Under the pieces are notes generated by a model. That model was not told where the DNA came from, made no database searches, and was given only the letters and a program-made list of their open reading frames with translations. Shown piece by piece: positions 39,115 through 51,100 of a stretch of DNA of 64,000 bases; the first letter of the stretch is position 1, and every line of letters begins with the position of its first letter. A program made the translations under genes and the position numbers. The stretch spans positions 27,444,879 through 27,508,878 of the forward strand of contig CALNVZ010003429.1 in the NCBI GenBank assembly GCA_940671915.1. Reading direction: 5' to 3'. The stretch is from Paracentrotus lividus. Taxonomy: Eukaryota; Echinodermata; Echinoidea; Camarodonta; Echinidae.

Positions 39115-42100
39115 GGCTAAACGAAAATCGATAGAGATTTTGAAGCTGAGTGAGGAAGAAAAAGGGAGATAAAGACAAACATACACTTAGTTTTTATTTT
39201 TCAGTAAAAAGACACAAATTACTAACATTATCTTACATTTTCCCCATCTCTATGTTGATACAGACATCGTCCTAGTTCGGAACTGGGGGTATTTCCGTTG
39301 GGGGTTGTTCAAAGAGCACTACGACAGCGGCGACAAAGAAGGCAAACCTTTTTACAAATTACCCCATGAAGATAAGCCAGAGGCAACCAGATGCTCTCTG
39401 AAGATCAAAGGAAATCCTGTAAAACCTGATGGGAATAAATGTGGAATGAATTCCGATGGTGATTATGAACCTGGCTGCCGTTTCGTTCCTGACACCCATG
39501 GACAATCCGCTACTGCATCAATTCTGTTTGGAACCAGAGATGCTCACATACACTCGGTAAAATACGTCTTCATCCTCCTCAGAAGGGAGTGAAGCCAATT
39601 ATCCGTCACCTTGTAAACCATTCTAATCAGCCCCCCCCCCAAAAAAAAGGGGGGGGGGAGGGGAAGAAGACACTAAATAAATAAATAAATGAATGAATTA
39701 ATAAGTGTTTTTTTTTAATAACAAAATAAAATTAATAAATGGATAAATACCCCCCCCCAAAAAAAAAAAAAAAAAAAAAAATCATCTGAATTTGTCTGTT
39801 ATTACAACCATGCAGGTTCCACTTTGTCCACCATTTGTCGTGAAAAATTTTCGAACAGGATTTGTATTTCGTTGTTTAATTGGTTGAACCGAAAGTATAG
39901 AACACATAATGGCGCAGTCACATGTACGACCAAGACCAACGCACAGTATGCGCTGGGTGTGCGTTACTCATACGTCGAGCGCGCCCATCCAAAGCTGTGT
40001 ATTTGTCGCGTATTTTAATGTGTGCTGTCTATGCATACGCTCTGTGCGCGCGTTGTCGGCAATTTTCACAATTATAATTGCGCTGGTCTTGCGTTGTGTA
40101 CATGTGATTGCCGCATAAAAGCCTGCACCGGAGGCAATGCAACAACTGGAGCCGGGATCAGGCGCAGGATACGGCTTGATATCCCATGTAGCGAATTGAA
40201 ATTTCGTACTTCGTTCAAATATGCTCAATACCCCACAGGCAAATCTTACAGAATGATTTATGATATAAATAAATAATAATTGACAGTGATGGTAAAAATA
40301 GGTAAAAAGTAGCAGAAGTTGAAGTATTAAAAAAATTGAAGCAAATTGGTATATAGCTCTCAATGTATATGAACTTTCGTAGCAACCTTTCGTGGGCCTA
40401 TATAGAATTTAAAAAAAAATAAAAGATTAATTATTATCACCAGTGTTGCATCTCTTATCAACTCGGGTGCAGGTGAGACGGGCGTTCCACTGATCGTTGC
40501 TATTATACATGACGTAGACAATAAACATCCTTTTCGTATTTCAGATAGCGGAATTCTGTCACAGTGGTGATGACCTAAATGACCCGGAAGGGGATAGCTT
40601 ACACAATGAACTGGCAGATAACGTCATGAACCTATTGTGTTACGGGAAACCTGGTTACGGGATTAGTGCATGGGCCGTAATGAAGGAAAAGACAACAGAC
40701 TTCTGGGACAACATCCAGCCTGTCTCCAACACCACTCCAACATTTGATGTCATTCAGTTATCATCAGTCCGCAGTGTTGTTCTTGTGCTTGACATCAGCG
40801 GTAGTATGTATGTAAGTTTGTACAGTGAGCTATTAATTATAGAATAAGTTAGCATAAAAGAAATTATCTTCAAAGCGACATCGTATTAAACAGCTTCTTG
40901 ATAGCCTCATATAAAAAGTCTATATACATGTATAATTGCCCTTAATCAATACTCATATTCTGTTCGATACCAACATTATACCTGTACTTTTACGGGTGAC
41001 TAAATAGCACTTGGACTTTAACAAGCATCTGTCAGAATCACCTTGTACCAAGTTTGGGTAGAAACAAGACCTGTAATCCAAGAAACATGTCCTCCCTAAT
41101 CGAAATGCTCGATGGACTCGGGAAGGTCAATCTTCAACAAGGAATGGATGTTCATATAGTCATGCACGGGTCGTCTCCGTCAAAACTTCATACAAGTTGA
41201 TGTTTAGCTCCGGTGTTTAGAGCCGAACTACTCAGCCATCCAATCATGTTAGCACAGGTATAAATTAGATATCACAGGACATAATATGAGTTACCCTAAT
41301 CATAACGTATGAATAATTTATATGGACCCTTCATGTTAGGTATACATTTCTTTGGGTTGCACAGTATATCTTGATTAGGGTTTTTATCCTTGCGGAATTA
41401 TATGGGCAACTGCAAATTAATGTTTCGTGTCCCCTAGGTCAATATGAAGATCTATTCCCCACAGGAATCAGGAGTTAGTCGATCGGTAACGTGCATTGTC
41501 AGCTCTCTGCACCAGCCTACAAACTTGGATCCCCTGGTTCGAATCCCAGTCACGTCTTGCGGATGATGACGTTAAAGATCTAAACCCAGACTGATTGATT
41601 AATCTGATCGATAAACGCCAAAAAGGCAACAAATTTAATATATCAAGGGAGAAGAAAAGGTAAACCACCAACTCCTGAAGAGATAGGAGAAAGGTTACTT
41701 TTAAGCAAAGAAGAAGAAAGGAAAATTGCAATAGAGCGGAAAACGTCAACGCAACACTATAAAAAAAAATGGGAACATTTAAAAGTATTTAACACTAACC
41801 AAAATAAAGGGGGTATCTCACTGGTTGCGAACCCAGGCGAATTTACAGAGTGTTATATATAGAGAGGATCTACCAACGTTCTTTTGTGCTGCTTTGTTAG
41901 ACAAGCATAAAGGGGTTATCTCGTTGTATCAGAATGGCATGTTTTCTTTTGTGATGCTTTGTAAGCCAAGCTCAAAGGGGTTATCTCGTTGTATCAGAAT
42001 TGCACATTTTCTTTTGTGCTGCTTAGTTAGGCAAGCTCAATAGGGTTATCTAACTGTAGGGGAGACCGGGGACAATTGTACCACTTTTTTCCAAATTTGA

Positions 42101-45100
42101 CTTATCAACTTTATTATAAATAAATACTTGCTTAAAACCAAGTAAAACGAAATTTGGATATCTTAGCTTGACATATGAATAAGTTTGGGTTGAGTAAAGC
42201 TATTTATTTTGAAGCCATTATCATTTCAAAACACGAGGTCGAGTGTTACAATTGCCCCTAAACCAGGGGCAATTGTAACAGACGTACGGGGCAATTGTAA
42301 CACATGAAATTGTAACATTTTGCTTTTCTTTATCAAAGCTATGCACTTGACAGATCCAAGATTTAAACAACATTAACCACATCAGCTAATTATTATAAAA
42401 CATGACAATGCTTGAATTAAGTTACATTATATTTTCCACTTGTTATATTCATGGCATGGGATTATTGCAGAAGTTTACATGCTCTGTACGGGCGCTGAAT
42501 TGTCCCGGGGCTAGGTACGGGGCAAAAGTATTTCCTAAACGGCATTGTTACTATTGCCCCTGTGGTGGGCGACCATGTTTGGAGAGATTTTTTTCCTATC
42601 TTAGCTTAGGTATTCATCGTTGAAACGTTAGCAAAATATGGCCTAAGAACATAATTTCTAAACATATAAAAATGACAGCCGTAGCTCATCCACATATTTG
42701 TCCAGAAGAAAAACAATGGGTAATGTGAAATATTACTTTCCTACTCCAAAAACGATTTTTCTGCTGTAGAAAGTTCCACGAAAATTTAAATCTGCTAATA
42801 CTCAAACAGCATGAGGAGCGATGAAATGCGCATGCTCTGTACAAATTTTAAGTTTGTAGCTTGTTTCTGCTAGGGATGGGAGCCCCTGTTACAATTGCCC
42901 CCGTGTTACAATTGTCCCCGGTCTCCCCTATCAACATGGCATGTTTTTTTTTGTACTGCCTTGTTAGGCAAGCACAAAGGGGTTGTACTGAATGATCATT
43001 GCATGTTTTCTTTTGTAGGCCTACTGCCTTGTTATGCAAGTACAGGTGGGTTATATTGTATGATAATGGCATGTTTTCGTTTGTACTGCTTTTGTATGCA
43101 ATCACAAAGCAGGGGTCGTGGAGTGTTTTTGAAAGTAGAGGAGCTGAGCCGAAGGGGGGGGGGCTGAAGACACTAAAAATGACAAATGCATGGTCATGTT
43201 TGCAATTTTGTACACGTGTGCTGAGAACTGAAGTGGGGGCTGAAGCCCCCCCCCCCCGGCTCCACAGCCCCTTCGAAGGGGGTAATTTAACTGAAATGTG
43301 AACACATATCAATGAAACAAGTCAATTTTTGCTTCGTTTTGGTTCGTGAAGGTACGTAGGTGCGTGTGTGTGTGTGTGACTGCACATTATTATAGCCACT
43401 AGTCAAAAGTGAGATATTAATTGTCAGTTATGCAGTCATGGGTGCAGAAATGAAAAAACAAAATGATAACAATAATATGGAAATGATAATAGTAATGATA
43501 ATTGAAAAAAATGACTACCAGCTCAATTACCCCCAACGCCCAGCCACGCCCGAAGTGAAATCTGAATGTTTTATTGGCGTTTATTGTTAATGACAATACC
43601 AATCAACATGATCAAAGACACTCATATACGCTCGATTATTATTATCATTTTCAAACATGTTTTGAGAAGTTATATTTTTTTTCATCGAGTAATTCTTATC
43701 CGATTCAAATTTATGTCGACCCTTTCCATATATATTTTAGTAATATCAGTAAACCTATTTATATGTATATTCAACCACCAGATATTTTTACACCAAGAAT
43801 GCGCTTGCAACCTTTGACATAAATAAATTCGCCTAGAAATTTTGAACATGTCCAAAACTTTTTGGTGAATTATTTTCAATGGAAAATCCCGGCTTATCGA
43901 AAGGAATGTGGTTTAAACCAAAAACAATCGCTTCATGCGCCAATGCAGGATAAAAAGAATTCCTGTATTTCGACTCCATTCATTTCAGAAGTTCCCTGCA
44001 TTCCAATATATCCCTTTGTCCGGAAGACACATAACAAAAGAAAACGCCTCACGTCGAAAGGCTGGTCTACTGAATCAAAGTTAATTACAATCTCTCTATA
44101 TACGATAATCTCTAAATTCGCCTCGTTCGCAAACGTTCGCAACTCAGTGAGATACCCCCTTAATGCGAAAGATGGGAAAGGGAGGGAGACGCCCGGTTTG
44201 CCCACACATGGGGTTGATCGATCTATGCCACTGTAGACTGCCCTCTATCTTGTTTTCTGTTTGTTTGTTTGTTTTTGTTTTTGCTTGTTTGTTTTTGTGT
44301 TTGTTTTTTGTATTTGTGTATGTGTGTGGGTGTGTGTGGGTGTGTGAATGTGTTTGGATGTGAGGGGGTGCATAATACATTCACTCATTCAAGTTTATAT
44401 AATTGCTTATCTGCAAAATCTTTTTTTTTTTTTTTTTATTTTTTTTTTATAAATGTTACATTTGGTAATATCTGTTGCAATATTTTATAGACTCTTGCAG
44501 ATTCGTTTAATAATTATTTTCTGTGATTTTGACTATGTTAAAGCTCAGATACAGTTTATTTATGTTATTTTCTGTAACATTTTCTCAGATTATGCATGTA
44601 TTTTTATGATTTGAATAAACAATAAAGAATAGACAATTAATTTATCCATTTGTCTCCAACGGTAGAAACCATGCAAATTGGTATAAACACACGCAACTGC
44701 TGTGTGATAAATATTGGAACCAGACAGCTATGAAAAAAACCATAGGCTGCCCGGGCGGGATTCGAACCCACGACCTCTGGATTGCTAGACCACCGTCATC
44801 ACTTCTAGACCACCGGAGTGCCCGTAGCGATCAAGGTTCATACTATCCCATATACATGAACATCAAAAGTAAAGGAATTTTTACGCCGTTGGGATGTTAA
44901 ATAGACAATTAATTTATTCATTTGTCTCCAACGGTAGAAACCATGCAAATTGGTAGAAACACACGCAACTGCTGTGTGATAAATATTGAAACCAGACAGC
45001 TATGGAAAAAAAATCATAGGCTGCCCGGGCGGGATTCGAACCCACGACCTGTGGATTGCTAGACCACCGTCATAACCGCTAGACCACCGGAGTGCCCGTA

Positions 45101-48100
45101 GCGATCAAGGTTCATACTATTCCATATACATGAACATCAAACGTAAAGGAATTTTTACGCCGTTGGGATGTTAAATAGACAATTAATTCATTCATTTGTC
45201 TCCAACGGTAGAAACCATGCAAATTTGTAGAAACACACGCAACTGCTGTGTGATAAATATTGGAACCAGACAGCTATGAAAAAAAAATCATAGGCTGCCC
45301 GGGCGGGATTCGAACCCACGACCTGTGGATTGCTAGACCACTGTCATAATTCTTTAATAAAGAATACTACCAAAAAAACAAACAAAAACAAAACAAAAAA
45401 AAAAAAAAAAAAAAAAAACAACCAACCAACCCACCGTTTCAAATTATTATTTTTTTTGTAAATGGTCGAAATATAATGTGTATGTATTTAGAAATAATTC
45501 TACCAATATGATAACTCGTCATGATCTAGGTAAAGAGAGATTTATTTTTCTTTTTGTGTTGGGTGGCAATTATTATAGTTTTGTATATGTATATTGTTTT
45601 TTCTGCATTAAAATACACATTAGGCTACAAAGAATTTACACATTGTACCGTAACATCTTTTCATTTTAGGGTAATAGATTTGACAGAATGATTGCGTCAA
45701 CTACCGACTACATTCTGAATGTTCTTCCAAATAATAGCATGGTGGGAATCGTCGTTTTCGACACTACATCTGAGATAAAGGCATATCTAACCAATTTAAC
45801 TGATGAAGCTTCCAGACAAGGTCTAGTCAACGCCTTGCCTCCAGCTACAAAAAGCAGTACGTGTATTGGATGTGGAATATTGGACGGCATTCGGGTATGT
45901 CCACGTACTAACACTGCATTTGTATTTCGCATACAACTTCGTCTTTCATCCTCCCTTTTTTAAAACGAGGGTTAGAAATAATATTCCAATAAAAAGTTAT
46001 TTGTATGCATGAAACATTTTCAGCACTCTCCTTTACAGTGGCGGATACAGGATTTCAGAATAGGGGGGGGGGGACGCCCCCGAAATTTTCGGAATTTAAC
46101 ATGTACGGTCAATGAGTGGTTTTTCAAATTATAGGGAGGCGGGGGCGAGCGCCCCTGCACCCCCGCCTGGATCAGCCACTGCTTTAGCACTGAGGGCAAA
46201 ACCTCTGAAGGAATGCTGAAAGACTCAAAGTTTAACATAAATTTTTAACGTTCCTTTGGTTAACTTTCAACAAACTACCAGGCCTTTCATCATTTCTTAA
46301 TGATATTTCTTTAAACTTAATGTTCTAAGCATCGGTGAAGGGATTTCACTTGGAGTACTGTTAAAGAGCGTGATTCTGGGGAGATCCAAACCTGGCCGGG
46401 TCCCTTGTATGAGAAGCGCTGACGAGCATGTTAGACCATATAAAATCTCATAATTGGTAGTAGATCATGTTGCTAAATGATGAATTTGTCATGTGCACAT
46501 TTGACAACTACATAACAATCTCTACTAGGGCATGTACATAGAGTCAGTGCGTATTTAACTCTGTGGGCATGTATAGGGAGAACTCCGCTGGTATATCGTT
46601 AAAGGCCCGGTCTCACCGCCCCAACTTTGTTGGAGCGTTCCTTGAATGGAATGGAGTGGGGGGTCGAATTTCGACAACGCTCGTCACTGCGCACAAAATG
46701 GGAAAACAATCGAAAACACGGGCGTTACCTTAGCAGTGCACCGCTAAAGCCGGCGTTGCTTTAGCGTTGGTTTAACGGTGGCGAGCGGTAGCGAGCGGTA
46801 GCGAGCGTTGGTTTAGCTCCAACACCTCCAAACCAACGCCAAACCAAAGTTCATCACCGCAATGGATCGCTGCTTCAACGCCCGACACCGTTCCAGCAAT
46901 CCCGTGTCCGCTCGAAAAACGCTTACAACCGCTCCACCAAAGTTTATGCAACGTTTAATCACCGCCCGGGCAAAGCTGGCGAAGCAGCGGTGGTCTAGCG
47001 TTCAAGATTTCTGCGTTGGCCTAGCGGACCCAAACGTCCAAGAACTTGCGTCTAGCGGTGCCAAACTTTGACTGGGCGTTGTTGTAGCGGGGGTGAACTT
47101 TGCCGGAGCGGAAAATTGCCCGTTCCCCACCGCTCACAATATTTTGTGCAGCTCAAAACTTTCGGAGCGGTAGGACGGACCATCAGCGGTGGCCGACGGT
47201 ATACGGCGTTGCCTTAACGGTGGTCAACTTCTGTTAAACGGTAACGAGCCGTGATGAATTTTTTTCACCGCTCCAGGAACGCTCCAGCAAAGTTCGGGCA
47301 GTGAGACCGGTTTTCCCCACAGAAAATTTTGGAACGTTCAGCAAACCAAGTCTTTAAAGTTGACCAATATTGGAGATCACTAGAATCAGTGGTTTATGTA
47401 TCAGAGTAATCTAGAGAGCATGTAGAAGAAAATGGTACCAACTAGAACTCATATCGATTATTGGAAATCGATTAAAACGCCATTTTAAAAACACCTGCCA
47501 ATCACCCTGGCCACGCCCACTTTCGGTAGGGAATGGAGCGACTTCTTGATGACGTCAGGATATGGAGTTCGGCTCTCAGTGCAGTGCAGCCAGCTAGCTA
47601 GCTAGGGCCACCCGGCCGTGCCGTGTTGGCGTACGTGTACGTACCCATACACTCACGCAATGCAGTGTACACGATTTGAGCAGTGATATATATCAAATCC
47701 AATTGTATTAGCTTTGTTTGTATTCATATTTGCATGTAATAACAAAAATGAGCAATCTTTATAGCAATTAATGTTGTAGTAATTTCTCTTTGAAAATAAT
47801 TGCCATTGCTAGTAGACTAAGTCTTTTCTACCTACTACTATCTAGTACCTCTCTCGATCATATTTCTTTTTCACTCAACAAAATGACGCTCAATTATTCT
47901 GAGCAGAACAGAGTCCAAGCTCAAACTATTTTGCAGTTGTATGTGATCCTATCTTCACTTTACAGAGAATAATGAACCCCAGCAATCCATGTATGATTTA
48001 ATATATTTCTAAAAAATCAAATATGTCTCGATGAATCTACGATCGAAAGTCTAGAGCTACTTCTGTAAATTTTCCCCCGATGGTGTGCACACAAAAAGTT

Positions 48101-51100
48101 GTGCCGCAAAACGCTAGCAGACGCTAATGATCACCAGGATCTTATCGGTATAATTTGATTTTTATGTTGATAAATTGTGTTTTGGCAATGATACCCTGTG
48201 ATGGACAAAATAATAACATTTAAAAGTTTTATAAAGAATTTGTTACATTTACAAAGAATGGAATACTACTAAAAAGAAAAAGAAAAAATAATTATCTTGG
48301 TTGGGTACGTATGGCGAGTGCATGGAAATTACATTGCGTCATTGTTGCTCGTTCTCATCCTTGTGTCTTGTGAGTTGAAAAAGCTTTGTCCTTTGTTTAT
48401 ACCAGTTATATTATTTAACTCGCATTTTTGCCAATTCCAGTTTGTTTGCGGAGAAGATAGATGACCAGTCATCATCGACATCGGGTTCGAACTCCTTGCC
48501 AAAGGCAAAGCCAGCGAAAATAAGGAATACTGGTGGTCGGCGATGCGTTGCTGGGGGTGCATGCAGCTACACGGCGTATGACGGGTATTTCACCCATCGG
48601 CTGCCCGGCAAAATGCCAGCAGAAGGAGAGAGGTTTACCGCCTTACAGAAGGCTTGGCCCGAAGGAGAAACTTGGATACAAAGGACGCAAAGCTCTATAG
48701 AGCATCGTTCTATGTAGTGGACACTTTCGTGAAGAGGATTATGAGCTATTATCAAGCCTTGTGTCATCTAAATTGCCCCTTGGCCTAGCATCCCCGTAAT
48801 TCGCTTGTTCATTTTGCAAATCCTGCCTTGCCACTGGCTCATGGAGGTATAGGTAAGCGATAGCTGCAGCTACCTCCGCACTCGAGGGCGAAGCTAGCAG
48901 TTGCTGCTGCTGAGCTGGTCGAGGGGCATCGGACTTCGCCTCATATCTTTTGAAATGTATTCACCCAATTCGCCATCATCGATATGTCCGTTTCTGTTCC
49001 GTTGCTACTAGCAATTGAGCTGAGACTTTCTTCCTCATTTTCATTTTCAATGTCTTCGATTTCAAACTCTAATTCGAGACTCATCTCTGGATCCGATTCC
49101 GTCATTGTTTCCAATATAACGTTAGGTTTGCAATTCCCGGGCCTATACACGCACGCACGCACTCGAAAGCCAGATAGCCAGCACTGAAACCCGGAAGCAA
49201 TTCACAGCCGCAATTCCATATCCTGACGTCAGCATTTGGGTGACTTTTGGGGTACGTATTTGGGGGCGTTTCAGTGGGGGCGTCCCGATAACCGATAAAT
49301 GGGCTCCAGAATTTTTTAAAAATCGGCGATTAGTTAAATAGTGTTCCTCATATTATTTCCTGCTCAATGATGTATAATTCGACCATATTTATTCTCTATG
49401 AACATTATTAAATAAACTTTAAATGTTTTTAAAGACCTTCAAATGAGTAACTTTTTTCTCCAGTCTTGAAGAATACTGAAAGGTTTTGTCAATGTGTTTT
49501 CTTTCAGTGTTTATTCAAGGATCTCTGTTAAATGGAATATGGGCACATGAACATACCCTGTGGTACCATGACACCACCGAATATGATGATGTGCCTGTTA
49601 GGGTTTATTTCAAACTTGTTGTGAATTTGTCTTCTAAGGTACTTGGTTCATACGCACAAGGCGGATATCTACTGCTACTCAGCGATGGACAAGAGAATTA
49701 TTCTCCATATATCAGTGACACATATGACGAGATTCAGAATTCCGGAGTCATCATTGACACCATTACCATCAGTAACTCAGCAGACGAGGAAATGGAATAT
49801 CTTTCCAAAACTACGTCTGGTATCCCCACAACCTGTTCTGATTCTGGAACTGGCACTTGTCTAATGCAAGCCTTTCAGAGCACTATAACAGAGAGACCTG
49901 ATGTTGGAACGGAGTCGGTCCCGATACAGGTATACATGCTGTTTATTATGAATATTTGACCCGAAAACATTTCCATTCTGTCAACAATTCGTTATGCATG
50001 GTAGTCGAGAGACCTTTGTTCAATACAAGTTTAAAATTCGTCCATGGCCAACTAAAATACCCGGATTCTAATAAAGCTAGACGACGGGAGCAAGACAATA
50101 ATATAGATTCCAATTTATCAGCGATTTTATGCTGTTTAATATTATGTGTCTTTTTTATTTAGCCGAGCTTTCGATAATGTTATTCTTTGGTAGGGCTGAA
50201 AGAGAATGTAAACGAATACGTTAATGTTTTTAAAATTAGCCTGATAATATATAACTCTTTGTTAAATTTACAGCTTATATCATGGCAGAAAAAGAATACA
50301 ATATTATCACGGAATATGAGAATAACATCTATTGATCATTTTAGAAGGATATAATTACAAAAAAAATGTTGCCTTGGAATGTTTTGAAACATTTCCTAAG
50401 ATATTAATGCAAAAAAACTCACTCACAGATGCACATTATTTCAAAGATCTACAGCTCCGAGATCGTCGTCGAAAGCAACCCTGGTTTCAAGACAATTTCG
50501 GTCATCATCGACGACGCCCTGGGCAGCGATACCGTGATCACGGTTATATGGACCACGGGTTCTTCGATATCGGTCGTACTCACTGGACCAGACGGTACCC
50601 GAGTAAATGAGAATGATCCCCGATATCGTATTGACCTCAACACAAAGATTGTTTCGATTAATCTACATGTGGCGAAGGTAAGACCTCAAGTCAAATTTGC
50701 TGAAATGACCTGAAATTCATGGTTGTAAGCTTGACGGCCTTTTAAAAATACTTTTAAAACCGATTTGGAAATACATGATGCAAATGTCTTTGTGTATATA
50801 TATATATATATATATCTCAAGTTTGGTGATGAAATGCACCCATCGTTCCAAGCAGGGGCCCAAAATTCCAACTAGCTTCGATCAGTGCCCTGATGATCGC
50901 CGACGAGGCGCGAAACCTGGGGTATGCACCATCAGCAGATGAGGAACATCTTTGACATGTGCTCACTCATGCCTGACCCCACAAATCATCTCATTTTCAC
51001 ACAAAATGTAGTCGATATGTGTAACAACACCCCTGCTAAGTTATTTAGCGCAAAACATTTTATTTAAAAAGTTATGCTATTTTAATCAGGATGGAGTCGC

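Noticed and set aside
39824-40363. Overlapping open frames on both strands, up to 131 codons
   Set aside because: They fall in a CG-rich palindrome (39911-40112), which opens frames on both strands at once.
41800-43115. CRISPR-like array (regular ~70-bp repeats)
   Set aside because: The whole unit is repeated without unique spacers, and the context is an intron in eukaryotic DNA; it is a minisatellite.
43862-44236. 124-codon plus-strand open frame in intron 4
   Set aside because: No recognisable domain, no splice context fitting CLCA and an overlapping antisense frame; most likely chance.
44745-45103. tRNA-like sequences with perfect B boxes
   Set aside because: Repeated with a shared non-tRNA body and without a proper cloverleaf; SINE heads and not tRNA genes.
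48941-49162. Minus-strand acidic 73-codon frame, with a further open frame to about 48760 after a frame change
   Set aside because: The acidic Glu/Ser-rich text could be coding, but there is no family match, no usable splice donor at the frame end, and it overlaps the possible THAP element; evidence too thin to call.
49486-49638. Extension of CLCA exon 6 upstream to 49486
   Set aside because: The frame is open, but the translation has no CLCA similarity there, and the acceptor at 49637-49638 joins exon 5 in frame at the family-expected position.
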